A DNA stretch of 64,000 nucleotides, taken from Vicia villosa (Eukaryota > Streptophyta > Magnoliopsida > Fabales > Fabaceae). The notes under the pieces were generated by a model, which was not told the origin of the DNA, searched no databases, and saw only the letters and a list, made by a program, of their open reading frames with translations. Location: assembly GCF_029867415.1 (NCBI RefSeq), contig NW_026705293.1, positions 310,001 to 374,000 of the forward strand. The letters run 5' to 3'. The stretch's first letter is position 1. Each line of letters opens with the position of its first letter. The translations under genes were made by a program, and so were the position numbers. Shown piece by piece: positions 10,946-23,377 of the stretch.

Positions 10946-13756
10946 CCCCACCAGTTTCGTTTTGTTAAATAATTTTCTATTTAATTATTTTTAACTATAA
11001 ATTAAAAAACCACTAAAAATTATATATATTAAAATTAAAATATCATTTATAAAATAAAATTTAAGAATTAACAAACTAAAACTACTAAAGTTAATAAATT
11101 ATAAATTACTAAAATTAATTATAAATAAAACTAAAACTACTAAAATTTTTAATTATAAATTAAAAATTATAACTAAAAATTAATTTATAAATTATAATTA
11201 AAAGTTAATAAAATAAAATTAATTTATAAAAACATTTATAAAGTATAACTATAGATTATAACTAAAAGTAAATTTATAATTTTGAATTAAAAGTTAATTT
11301 ATAACTAAAAACTAAATTAATAACATTAATTTAAAGTTGAATTAAAATATAATTTATATAATATTTTTTTAATTAAAACTAAATAATGTAAAACCCAGTT
11401 CATTGCTTCAGTTTCTTCGTTTAGGTTTCAGTTCACTTAAGAAAAACAAAAACCAGACCCTTCGTATTCATCGCTTCAGATTCAACGCTTTCTCATCCTC
11501 AAAATCGCTTCAGAGTTCATCCTCAAAATCGCTTCAGATTCAACGCAGAGTTCATCCTCAACTCAAACGCAGGTTTCAGTTCATCGCTTCATATTCATCG
11601 CTTTCTCATCGTTTTCTCAAAATCGATTTCTCATCGCTTTCGCAAAATGATTTAATGGTATTGCAGTTGAATGTGATCGGAGCCGTAACGACGTGACCGG
11701 AGTTCAGTTTCTTCCAATCAGCTCACCAGACCCTTCGTTACCTTTCTCTTTTCTCAGGTAATTACATTTCTTCTTTGTTTCAATTAGTTCGGTTTTGATC
11801 TGTTGTTTCAATAAGTTGTCTCAATTTGATTCTTCTCAAGGCTTCAATTTATTGTTTTGTTTAGTTTCAAAGTAAAATCTTGTTCATTCTATTGCTGCAA
11901 CTCAACACTAGTATACAAAATGTTAACAACACTAGTATACAAAATGCTATTAGTATATGATTTGTGTATGTTTTTTTAGTATTTATCATGTGTACTTGCT
12001 TCACTGACTTAAACTGAGAGGAAACAAAGATATTTATATGAAAAAAACCTGAGAGACAAGTTTGAATCACACTCATGATAGATATATTTGGATTGAATCA
12101 CTTTCTGTTTTGGAATAGTTTCAAGTGATAAAGTCTGTTACCATACTCAACTGAATGAGTATTTATAACTCTGTTACATAATCAGACATCCGTTTAATTA
12201 GCAATTGATCTATTACAGAGTACAGACATCAGGTTATTTGTTAATTAGGTTTGTAAAACTGATGTTGATTGTGTGTGCCTGATGTCGATTTGATTACTTA
12301 CTATCATTAGCAGTGATTCTATTGATGTGTGTTTTGAAATATAAGTGGAAAAGGATCTGTCTGGGTAGTTGTTATTCATTTTATTTCTAACTGGATAGTT
12401 GTACGTCCAAAAGAATTCATTAGTATTTTAATGTACTTGTGATTCAAAGTCTTTGGTTATAGGCAGTTGCATTATGGAGACCTTTCAGTTAACCAGTATT
12501 TCAATGTTATGGGAAGGGGTATTTGATTTTGAGGGAAAATAAGGTGGTTATAAGTGTTATTGTTTTAATTCCTTTATTAAAGAAAATCAGACTTTCTTTT
12601 TCATTTACTATTCTAAACATTTGTGGTTGCAAGCACAAACCATCTATCTCATCATGTTCTGTTCCACTTAAACAAACAGAAGTATATTCTGTACCAGTTG
12701 CAAGCACTCTCTAGTTTACACAAGTTTAATAAAATGAACTCCTAACATCTCTTAGATGAGGTCATCCCTATCCTAACAAACAGAAGTATATTCTGTACCA
12801 GTTTCGTGATTTTTCTGTCTTATCTTTCCTATACAATTCTTGGCTGCTATCTAATAAGTTGGAACTGAATTGTGCATGAAAAAATGACTTGAATGGTATG
12901 CGTATGACTTGTTCGAGGTATCAATTTTATCTGGACATGGCTTGATAATTTATGTTTGTTTGGGGCTGTTTTGGAAGCTCCATGCTTTCTATTTGTTAAT
13001 GCTGAACTGATGCTGGCTCATGGGGCTGTTTTGGAAGCTCCATGCTTTGTATTTGTTAATGCTGAACTGATGCTGGCTCATGGGGCTGTTTTGATTTGAT
13101 TACTATTTTTTACTTATTACAATTCTTGTTTTAGTATTTGGAACTCTTGTTTATGAACTTAGATTATGGGGCTGTTTTGCATTTTAAGTAGGACCTTTCA
13201 ATCCATGCTAAGATCATCGAATATTGAGTTTCACAACAATGCCTCCACCTCTCTTAGTTATAATCTCCAAGACTCTGGGTTGAAAATATTTGTATTAGTG
13301 ATTTGGAAATCACTATGACTGGTGGTTGAATCTTTTTTAATTCTGTTTTACGGCTTTTTTTTATAACGAGTCACATGACTTTTTTAATTTTGTTGTCTTA
13401 TACAAATTGCAGTTTTTGAAAAGAATCCCTAAATTGGAGTTTCGATTTCTTCCGTCTGAATCGACAAGGACTTCATCATCGTCACGGTTAGATTTCTTAT
13501 GTTTTAGTTTCGATTCTCTTTACTGCGGTTGATAGTCATCGTTTCTTTGCTATTGTACCATACAAACTTGTATAAGATATTTGACTATGTTTTAGTATGT
13601 AGTTTTTTAAATTGCTTTCATGTACAAATTGTGTTGGTTGCGTGTTGTATTCATTTCTGACGCAAAGAGGGTTCCCTGGATTTAATCTTTAGTACTTTAA
13701 GAAATAGATAAATCTCTTTGGAAAAGATAAACTTATGTTTGTTTTTAATGTAGACA
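10946..13756 (+). other. CACTA 5' region: AT-rich spacer and probable long leader
   Basis: 10946-11390 is extremely AT-rich with ATAAATTA-type repeats and may act as promoter. From about 11395 the composition changes to C/T-rich exon-like sequence with repeated TCATCGCTTCAGATTCAACG motifs, followed by T-rich intron-like sequence. This is consistent with a multi-exon 5' untranslated leader reaching the ATG at 13757. No protein with a recognisable motif is encoded. A 60-bp tandem repeat and a 29-bp direct repeat (about 12672 and 12775) lie in the intron-like part. Confidence 0.5.
12961..13092. repeat. 60-bp tandem duplication
   Basis: 12961-13020 and 13021-13080 are identical except for one base (CTTTCTATT versus CTTTGTATT), followed by the first dozen bases of a third unit. 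It lies in the presumed leader intron of the transposase gene. Confidence 0.95.
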
Positions 13757-16700
13757 ATGGATCGAAGTTGGATGTATGATAGAGTAAACTCCGATAGGTA
13801 TGGTTTGAAAGATGAATTTGTTAGTGGAGTTGAAGATTTTGTCAATAAAGCCATGAATCGACCACAATTTTTAGACGAGGGGGGGATAAGGTGTCCTTGT
13901 GTAAAATGCGTCTCCATTCTCTTGAAGACGCCTAATGTGGTCAAACATCACTTGTACAAATATGGTTTTTTGCCCAACTATTATACATGGATTGATCATG
14001 GAGAAGCGGATCAAAGTGTGGACATTGATGGTCATTCTAGTAGCGGCGGGAATGCTGGTCGAGATAATACAGGTGATGAAGAACAATTTGATGCAATGAA
14101 TGAAATGATCTCTGATGTTTTTAGGCCATCTGTTAATGCCCCAAATGTGAATGTTGATATGGAAAACGAAATAGTTAGTGAGGGTGAGGTACCAAATGAA
14201 AAAGCTCAACAATTTTATGATGAATTGATCTCTGCAAACCAACCGATTTATGAGGGAGCTTCTGAATCCAGACTATCTATTTCAGTTAAGCTGTTGGCTG
14301 CCATGTCTACTTGGCATGTTCCTCAAAAGGCCATGGATTTTTTCTCCCAAATGTTAATCGACGTTTGTCCAACTAAAGGATGCTTACCTGAAAAATATTA
14401 CCAAGTGAAGAAGTTGGTGTCTAAGTTAGGATTAGAGGTTGAGAAAATTGATTGTTGTGTGAATGGATGCTTATTATATTTTAAAGAAGATAGAACTTTA
14501 ACTCAATGTAGAGTTTGTGGAGCTGCTAGGTATGTTCCACGAAAGTGTGGAATGGGACAATACAAAGATGTGGCAGTGAAGAGAATGTTCTATTTTCCAA
14601 TCATTCCTAGGTTACAACGACTCTTTGCTTCAAAGGAATCTGCAGCTCAAATGAGATGGCATCGTGAGAACCCCAGTGATCCAAATATTTTACGTCACCC
14701 ATCTGATGGAAAAGCATGGAAACACTTCGATGAAGTTTATCCCGATTATGCTAGTGACCCAAGAAATGTAAGATTGGGTTTATGTACGGATGGGTTTACC
14801 CCTTACATTCAAGCCTCTAGTACTCCATATTCATGCTGGCCGATAATAGTCACACCCTACAATCTCCCTCCCGAAATGTGCATGACCAAACCATACTTGT
14901 TCTTGACTTGTCTTGTACCTGGACCGTACAATCCGAAAGCTAAAATAGATGTCTACTTGCAACCTTTGATAGATGATTTGCAACGCTTGTGGAGAGATGG
15001 CATTGTGACTTATGATATCTCTATGCAACAAAATTTTGTAATGAGAGCGCATTTAATGTGGACGATCAATGATTTTCCAGCATATGGTATGTTGTCTGGA
15101 TGGGGGACACAAGGTAGATTAGCATGCCCTTATTGCATGGACAGTACAGATGCTTTCACCTTAAGATATGGTGGAAAAAGTTGTTGGTTTGATTGTCATC
15201 GTAGGTTTTTACCAATGGATCATCCGTTTAGAAAAAGTAAAAAAAGATTTGCAAAAGACACGATTAAGAAAAAAAAACCACCATATATGTTTACTGGCCA
15301 TGATGTCTGGGAAGCAGTTCGTGATTTTCCAAAAGTTACAGACAGTGATTGGGCCTCCAAATTTCCAGGGTATGGCAAAAAACATAATTGGATCAAAAGA
15401 AGTATATTTTGGGATCTTCCATATTGGAAGGACAACTTGTTAAGGCACAACCTTGATGTGATGCACATAGAGAAAAATGTATTTGATAATGTGTTTTACA
15501 CTGTCATGAATGATCCTACAAAAACAAAGGACAATGAGAAAGCGAGATTGGATTTACCTCTTAACTGTTTACGCGGGGATTTAGAGATGGTTACTCTACC
15601 TAATGGAAAGATGGCTAAGCCAAAGGCAAAATTTTCTTTGACATCTGAAGAGGCAAAGTTAGTATGTAGATGGATTAAGGAACTAAAAATGCCCGATGGT
15701 TATGCCTCGAATCTTTCTAGGTGTGCTGATGTCACCAAGGGTAGGATGAAGGGGATGAAAAGCCATGACTGTCATGTTTTCATGGAGTGTTTGCTTCCAA
15801 TTGCTTTTCGTTCCTTGCCTCCCGAGATATGGAAGCCGCTAACTGAGTTAAGTCGTTTTTTCAAAGATTTGTGTTGTAATACGTTGAAGTTGGAAGACCT
15901 TGTTAGGTTGGAACAGAACATTACCATCATCATATGCAAGCTTGAAAGAATTTTTCCTCCAGGTTTCTTTGACTCAATGGAACATCTCCCGATTCACCTA
16001 CCTAATGAAGCAATCCTTGGTGGTCCTGTGCAATATCGTTGGATGTATCCATTTGAAAGGTAAATGATGTTTAACTTTTGTAGATTATTTTAATTAAAAA
16101 ACATCTTTTAATCTTTTAATGTGTAGATTGATGGGAGACTTCAAGCGTTCGGTGAAAAATAAAGCTAGGGTTGAAGGTTCAATATGCACTGCCTACTTGC
16201 ACCGTGAAACTACTCATTTTTTCTCTCACTATTTCAAGACCTTTAGTTTGTTTCCAAGTACAAGTTTAAGGAATGATCCTCGACCAGATCATGAGAATTC
16301 CCAACCAACACTTTCAATTTTTAGCAAATGTGGCCATCCTAGTGGAAAATCTCGTGACTATTGGGTGATTGATAAGGAATGGAAGTCTGCTCACGTGCAC
16401 GTCCTAATCAATTGTGACGAGGTTAAACCGTATCTCGAGTAAGTACATTTTTGTAATACAACTGTGTTGTTGTCAACCATTTTGGAAATATATACTCATA
16501 AATTTAATGGCTGGTGTCAGAATGTTCATGCAATATCATTCTATCAATGAGGATGATGCTTCTGGTCTTATACACGAGCAATTTCCTTCATGGCTAAAGG
16601 ACTATGTTAGTATATTTCTCACCATTTATATTATGTGGTTGACAATAAACTATCTCTAAGGTTAGATGTATTTTTTAGGTGAACGATGAGAGGAATGGAA

Positions 16701-17320
16701 CAACTAGTCCACACCTGAAGGCATTAGCTCTTGGTCCTAATCCGAAGGCAACATCATGGAACATATACTTTGTTAATGGGTACAAGTTTCACACTCAAGA
16801 ATGGAGTCATGGTAAAAAGACTACTAATTGTGGGGTATATGTTAAAGGTCTTACAAATGGAGGAGAAAACGATTTTTATGGCATCATCCAACGTATCCTT
16901 CAATTGGAATACATTGGCTTTAGCAACAAGATTGCTCTATTTTATTGTGATTGGTTTGATCCAACAAATAATAGTGGCACAAAAGTTATTACTGAGTACA
17001 ATATTGTTGACATTAAGATGAATAAGCGATATCGTCAGTATGACCCATTCATTCTTGCACAAGAAGCAAAACAGGTGTATTATGTCCCTTATCCAGAAAC
17101 GTGTAGAAATATGCGTGGATGGTGTTCAGCAATCACCACAAAACCAAGGGGTTATGTCGAGATAGACAACACCGTGGATGAAATACCGTATCAATCCGAA
17201 GATATGTTACCAGTTGTGCCTATTACAGAAGTTGAACAAATACGTGGTTTAGCCGATGGGGGGTTAATTGACGACGAGGTCGAGATAACAATGACAACTG
17301 ACCCAATGACTCAAGATTAA
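13757..17320 (+). CDS. TNP2-like CACTA transposase, 4 exons, 1113 aa
   Basis: This is the transposase that cuts and joins CACTA ends in the nucleus. Exons 13757-16059, 16127-16438, 16521-16605 and 16679-17320 have GT/AG borders and total 3342 nt, in frame without internal stops. Residues 1-75 carry the transposase-associated domain, a CPCVKC zinc-ligand pattern after MDRSWMYDR. The tnp2 core includes [14 protein letters not shown] (about 445-460) and [18 protein letters not shown] (about 560-580). It is followed by DUF4218-like sequence ending across exon 2 ([20 protein letters not shown]) and a DUF4216-like domain in exon 4 ([18 protein letters not shown]). Domain order and length match complete plant TNP2 proteins. 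The start is the first ATG of the frame, shortly after an intron-like T-rich stretch. Family domain names come from memory. Confidence 0.93.
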
Positions 17321-17709
17321 GAGAACCTTTTATCTTGTGTTTCTATATTTTTATTTTGTTGGTTAGTAGAGATTTGAAAGGACATTTTAAGAGAGATAAG
17401 TAGTTCATAATCTTTTCATGTATTGGTTTCTTTGTATTAAATTTTGTTTAATTGTAGGACTTGATGCCGCAATTCCATTTACTAAATTTTGTTTAATTGT
17501 AGGACTTGTTTAATTGTGGATCATGCTGTCGCAATTCTATTTACTACATTTAATTTAATTATAGGACTTGTTTAATTGTGGTTCCTATTGCGAAAATGTT
17601 ATGATATACTAATGATCTGATATACTAAGTGTATACTTATGATGTGATATGTGAAAATGTTATATATAATATTTTATTGTTGGCAGCTTTATAGTTAGCT
17701 TCTATTCAA

Positions 17710-20700
17710 ATGACTGGACAAAACGGAAAGAGAAAAGCACCATCGAGCACGACTAAGTAAGATGGCTTAATCTTTTCACTAGTTGGTTTCTTTTCTATTT
17801 AATATTTTTTGGTGCATTTTTGCTAATGTTATTCATAATGTTACTTGTGTACAAAAGTTCTGTTGACAGGTTATGCCGTCAACGACAAATTCCACCTGGA
17901 AGTATTGCTATAAAGAATTCTCGCATGGTCCATATGAAACCTGGTTCAAAGAACCCACCACCACCACCACCTACTCAGAGAAAACATCCACCACCGATTC
18001 AGACAACTAAAATACCACCACCGATTCAGACAAATCCAACACCACCACCTTGGCAGCCTCCATCAAAGACCTTGAAAACCCCAACACCGTCTCCTTCCGA
18101 CCCTACTTCAAAGACTCAGACAAACCCACCACCACCACCAATTCAGTCAACCCCAACACCCTCTCCTTCCCATCCTACTTCAACGAATCAGACAAACCCA
18201 ACACCACCACCAATTCAGACAAACCCAACACCGCCACCTACTGATCAGCCTCAACCATCAATCCCGACTTCTGAGGAATTCAGATTCATTCCTACCCCGG
18301 GATATACTCATCGTGTTTTACAAAGTCCTCCCCGTCACTCCACAGAAGAGGGCATTCAAGAAGAGGGGGACCAAGCACTTTCTAATGAGGAACAAGAAGA
18401 ACAAGTTGATGGGCAAAGACCAAAGATCTATATTGTGGAAGATACTGCGTAAGCACACTTTAAATAAATTACCTTTGTTGACCATTACATAAGTGTGTAG
18501 TTTGTGTTTATATTAATTGTTTCTAATATTTAGAAATTGTTAAGTTTCAGTCTAATCACCACATAAAAAATAATCAAACATCCTATGGTAGGAGTGATTA
18601 ATTTGGGGCAACTTAACACCGATACTGTTCATATATCATGACAATGTGTCTGTTTTGATAGTTGAGTATGTGAATGAGTTTTGATAGTTGTGAAGGAGGG
18701 TAGTGTATTTATAGTCTCAAGATTTTCTTGGAATCTATTTTGTTGAGAAGTGGTTGTTAAATGATGGGGTCCATGAGATGAGAGATCACATGAAATCTCC
18801 TTTTGATATCTCTATCAAGGACAGTAAGCTCAATAAGAGTGCATATGTACACCACACATTTTGTAGATCACTCACTTGGTTGTTAAATTTTGAACAGAAG
18901 GAGTATCAAGGACAGTAAGCTCAATAAGAAATGTATTTCACAATAGCTTTTCTGTCAAACTCCGGGTAATATTGAAACTGCAGCAATAGTTCAATATTAT
19001 TTGTGAAAAAATCAATTAAAATGTTAGGAACAGAACTTGCGGAACAGAACTTGCGGAACAGAACTTGCCAAATGTTGGATTGAAATGGTATAATCAAATT
19101 GTTTTCATGCTACTGCAGTTCGTATTAGATGAACTTTAAAATTTGTGAATAAAAACTCCGGGTAACACCGATACTGTTCAATATTATTCGTCTAATATAG
19201 TGAAGTGAATTTGCGGAACAGAACTTTAAAATTTGTTCACATTATCTAAACTTTAGGATAACTTCATCTAATACGAACTGCAGTAGCATGAAAACAATTT
19301 GATTATACCATTTCAATCCAACATTTGGCATTCACACTAAGCATGATGCTTTAAAGTGGATGAACAATTACCTAAGCCAAAACATTCTGGTTTAAAGTGC
19401 AATCACATTCTGGTTTTGAAACTGACAAACCAAAATAAATACATGTAATTTCGCTGGAACTCAGTTTGGCATCCATGTAATTTCCTAAAAATAAATACAT
19501 AGTTCAATACACGTGTAATAAATCATATCAAGTGTCTGTTAGGTTTCGTAAGAGCCAGACCCGTATGCTTCTCTATTTGAGATGGTTTGTGGCAAAAAAA
19601 CACCCTGCCTTCGTTTGTTACTTTTGAGAGAAGAACTAGTACCATAACCAGATGAAGAATTAGTAGAAGTAGACATGTTGATATTTGGTTCAAGTTCAAC
19701 TGCAGTGCTTTGATTTGGAACATCTCCAGAAACAATATGATCATTGAGTTCCCTTTTAATAACTTTATTATCTCTTGGATTCGCCACCTTAAACAAACAC
19801 ATGTAAAATATAGTATATGCTATGTTTATGATATATGTTACCTTCTATTTGATTGGTTATTTTAATTTGTAGGTTAAGTCCAGGAGATCTTGTTGCCGAA
19901 ATGTGTAGAAAAGTTATAGAAAAGCTTTACCGGGGTACTTTTTTTAATTATAGTGAGCTTAAACGCGAGAAAAGAGACAAAGAGAGAAAGGAATGGTTCA
20001 ACATGTTTAAAGTAAGAAATGTAAATTCTTCCTTACTAGTTTGATTATAATGTATATTTGAGTTTAATTTATTATTTGTATATTTTGTCAGTCGCTTGTA
20101 AGCTGGGACCGTTGCGATGATGCTAAAATGGAATACTTGTTTCATCAAAGATGTGCTGCACGACTACGCGATATATTGCAAAAGGCTAAAGAGAAAGCAT
20201 GCAAGCCGCCTTGGATGGGTGAAGATACATGGAAGTTTCTTCTTGAGAAGTGGCAGACAAAAGATTTCAAAGATGTCTCCAAACAAAATAAGACTAATCG
20301 ATCATCAAGTAGAGGTGGGGCAGTCCATACGTCTGGCCGTAAAGCTCACCATGATGTTGCACTTGAATTGGTATGTATTATATTTGTAATTAAAATGCGT
20401 TAGTATAATTATATCTAATATACATGACTATATATATTGTCTTTAATTATAGGCTAAAAAACTCAAGCGACCCGCACATCCGGATGAGCTCTTCATTGCC
20501 ACCCATAAAAAGAAGAATGGGGAGTGGGTTGACGAGCGTGCGGCGACAACACATGTAAGCTCATTAAGGCTTCAAAATTGTTCCTTGCTAGAGTGTTCAA
20601 ACCAAGTAGTATATCTTTTAATAGGAAACATAATTGTTTCCCTTTGTTTAGTTCCGTTCAACGCGCCGGCGTTCGCGTTTTCCGGTGCTGAGAATTTACC

Positions 20701-22489
20701 TTCCTTATGACTCCGAATTAGGAAACAGAATTTGCTTAGTATAGTTGTTATTTGTTGAGAAATTGATATATTGAAATGTGGATAGCAGCAGCACATTAAA
20801 ATGTTATTTGTTGAGAAGTTGCTATATTGAAATTGATATATTGAAATTGATATAGATAGCAGCAGCACAACAAAATTTACCTTCCTTATTAAGTCTTCAG
20901 TGCTGTAGATAGCAGCAGCACTAAAATGTGGAAACATATGCTCTGTTTACGCTATGCTCTGTTTTTTGCATATGCTCTGTTTACCTTCCTTATTTACGCC
21001 ATGCTCTGTTTTTTGCATTTCTGATTATGATGTATTCATTCTTTGACATATTAATCTTATGTTGTATAGGAAACATATGTGAGTAGTCTTACACAAGCCA
21101 CACAAACTGGTATTGATGTGGATGGATCAACAAGGATACAAATGTGGAAAGACGTTGCCGGAGGTAAAACACGGGGTCGGTGTTATGGAGTTGCACAATT
21201 GGCGCACAACGTAAGAGATGGAGTGAGCTTTTTGACACAAGTGTCTGTTACAAACCCCAATAGAGAAGCAGATAACGAAGCCATTGAGGCTGCCAGAGCT
21301 GAAGCTGCCGCTGCACGTGAAGAGGCTGCAAGAGCTGAAGCGGAAGCTGCACGAGCTAATGCGCGGACAGATGAATTGGCAAAGCAATTTGAAGATCTTA
21401 GGAAAATGTTTGAAATGTTTCAGTCTCGTCAGCCGGGTTCTTCTAGTGCTCCTTCGAGTGAACATGCTCATTATAACTACTCGGTACTTTTACAACTTCT
21501 TTGACTTCTTTTTAATAAGCTTGATCTGAATAAATTATGCACTACTCATATTTGCTGCATACATAGCTATATTGCTGCATTTACTTCTGTCATTATGTGA
21601 AAACCCCTATCTCCTTCTTGATTGAAAGGGTCATCTCGTTATCGTTAGATTAGATATGATAACATCTTATTAGGCTCATATGAAATTTCATTCTATCCAA
21701 CTCTGTATACTATCTTTCCTTATCATGCCTTCATCACCAAATGAGCCCCAATTATGTTTAAGCACTAGAACTGGTATTGAAAAATGAAAATCATAAGATA
21801 TATTGCTGGTTACTAAGAAGTAGATTTTATTTAAAGTTAAATTTTACTTGACAAACACTGTCTAGCTACCGCGGTTACCGTTTAATAATTAGTGTATCCC
21901 CTGTTTTCAATGTCAGTTCCACCAAAATAACTCCATGCTCAAAATTTTAGAGAACTTGTAATAATGTTATCTTTAATGGTGTTATGCAAACTACGAAATA
22001 GGTGGAGGAGACAAATAATTTTTTGGCCTGGAAAATGTTTCTAAGCAAATAAGGGATAAACTCACTGACATTATATGTCTGACTTTAGAACATTAGGATC
22101 TTTAATAAACAATAGTCTGTTGAGTGTTCGCCTTGATTTTGAGGTAGATTATGATTTCTGGTTTTTGTTATTCTTTTGGTGGATTATTATCTATTGCTAG
22201 TGGTTTAGGCGGTAAGAGCTTTAATCTGGATCGTAAGTGGTTGAGTTTAGCTGCTTCGACGTGTTTACTTGCCTTCTTTTTGTTTTGGTTTGTTATTCTG
22301 TTTGTTGGGGTATTCTCTTGTTAGATTTAGATTTTTGTTTGTATACTCGGGAGTTCTTTAAAATACAGGTTAAGGTTGATGATGTATTGCTTATTGAGAG
22401 TAACAAAAATGGTCCTAATTTTTACTAATTAAATGTTGCAGGAGGATGAGGAAGATGATGTTGCTGATGATCATGATCAAAACGAGTAG
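17710..22489 (+). CDS. TNPA/Ptta-type CACTA protein, 7 exons, 535 aa
   Basis: This second CACTA gene is expected to bind the subterminal repeats and help transposition. Exons inferred from GT/AG borders are 17710-17756, 17870-18448, 19873-20011, 20092-20370, 20453-20554, 21070-21483 and 22442-22489. They sum to 1608 nt and read through without a stop. Features in order: a basic N-terminus (MTGQNGKRKAPSS), a very proline/threonine-rich stretch (about residues 40-165), and the plant En/Spm transposase domain (Transposase_24/Ptta type) from about 210 to 420, with KPPWMGEDTWKFLLEKW, RGGAVHTSGRKAHHDVA and GRCYGVAQLA. An alanine/glutamate-rich coiled coil follows (about 430-500), then an acidic C-terminal exon. 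The 1.4-kb second intron holds a perfect inverted repeat and an antisense frame. Exon calls are by eye; alternative splicing is typical for this family. Confidence 0.85.
19067..19329. repeat. Perfect 67-bp inverted repeat in an intron
   Basis: 19067-19133 and 19263-19329 are exact reverse complements, separated by 129 bp. They lie in intron 2 of the TNPA-like gene, next to three tandem copies of CGGAACAGAACTTG. The transcribed intron could fold into a long perfect stem. Confidence 0.95.
19539..19802 (-). other. Unrecognised antisense open frame in the TNPA intron
   Basis: An 87-codon minus-strand frame contains a GTGGCGAATCCAAGAG segment preceded by AAG, which could be an exon start, then a serine-rich stretch, a short basic SNKRRQ and a stop. 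It has no family motif I know. It lies inside intron 2 of the sense gene near the inverted repeat, so it may be the last exon of a captured gene or chance. Coding is not established. Confidence 0.25.
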
Positions 22490-22914
22490 GATGAGGAAGA
22501 TGTTGCGGGAGGATGTGTTATGATTAACCTTATGTCTAGTTTGACTTATAAGTAAACTTATTTTGGTACACATTGACATGTGTTATGACTGTATTATTTT
22601 GGTAACCTTATGTATTAGGATTATGTTATTTTGTGGCAACTGATAGGATTGTGTTATTTTGGTAACCTTATGTTATTTTGTGGCCACTGATAGGATTGTG
22701 TTATTTTGGTAACCTTATGTGTTAGATTATAAGTAATGTATCACTATGAAGATTTATTAGCATTGTATCGTATATTGCAATTTATTGTTTTTATTTCAAA
22801 ACGATTAAAATATATTTATTAATAGTATTGTATCATATTTAATAATTTATAGGTGTAATCAAAAATTATAAAATATAGGTGTCACCAAAAATTGGTCAGA
22901 CCCAAAAGAGAAAA
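22490..22914. other. CACTA 3' untranslated/spacer
   Basis: Downstream of the TNPA stop. It contains repeated GTTATTTTGGTAACCTTATG-type direct repeats (about 22550-22720), then AT-rich sequence. No gene. Confidence 0.6.
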
Positions 22915-23361
22915 AAATAGCGTAATAAAAAAAAGAATAGCTGGGAACCAAAAAAAAAAATAGCGTCGGCTAAAACCGACGCTAACAATAAAGCAATTTT
23001 TTCCCCATCTGGGAGGCAGCCAATAGCAAATGGACACGTTGCTTAATGTAGCGACGCCCATAACCGACGCTAACGATGAAATACAATATCAAAAAGGGGA
23101 GCTAATCATGAACGACCACGTGGCACACCGTAGCGTTGCATAAAACCGACGCTAATGGTGTAACCGTAGACCTCTGGAGCATGTTTAGTGTCCCACTTAG
23201 CGTGGCTTAAAGCCGACACTAGTGGTAGCGTCGGCCCATCGCTACCTTTGCTTCGGGGTTTAGAATGACAGCCCCGACACCGACGCTAGGCCGACGCTAA
23301 GTGTCTGTAGCTTCGGTTTTTGGTCAATTAGCGACGGCTTTAGGCCGACGCTAAATTGCTG
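22915..23361. repeat. CACTA right subterminal repeats
   Basis: Many copies of TAGCGTCGG and its complement, including paired forms such as TAGCGTCGGCTAAAACCGAC, fill the last 450 bp before the right terminal repeat. The complement of the end (TAGCGTCGGCC) also occurs close to the left end, as expected for TNPA-type binding sites. Confidence 0.85.
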
Positions 23362-23374
23362 TTTTCTTGTAGTG
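23362..23374 (-). repeat. CACTA right terminal inverted repeat
   Basis: TTTTCTTGTAGTG is the exact reverse complement of 10409-10421, followed by the AAT target duplication at 23375-23377. Confidence 0.97.
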
Positions 23375-23377
23375 AAT

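Larger units (their letters stand above)
10409..23374 (+). mobile_element. CACTA (En/Spm-type) DNA transposon, 12,966 bp, probably autonomous
   Basis: It starts CACTACAAGAAAA and ends with the reverse complement TTTTCTTGTAGTG. AAT flanks it on both sides (10406-10408 and 23375-23377). Copy B shows the uninterrupted target with a single AAT at 52011-52013, which proves the boundaries to the base. It contains subterminal repeats built on TAGCGTCGG, a TNP2 transposase gene (13757-17320) and a TNPA-like gene (17710-22489) in the same orientation, both with open spliced frames. That is the full gene set of an En/Spm element. Because the target in copy B is clean, the simplest reading is insertion into copy A after duplication. 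Confidence 0.98.

Noticed and set aside
13871..14242. 123-codon minus-strand frame
   Set aside because: Shadow of TNP2 exon 1; no motif.
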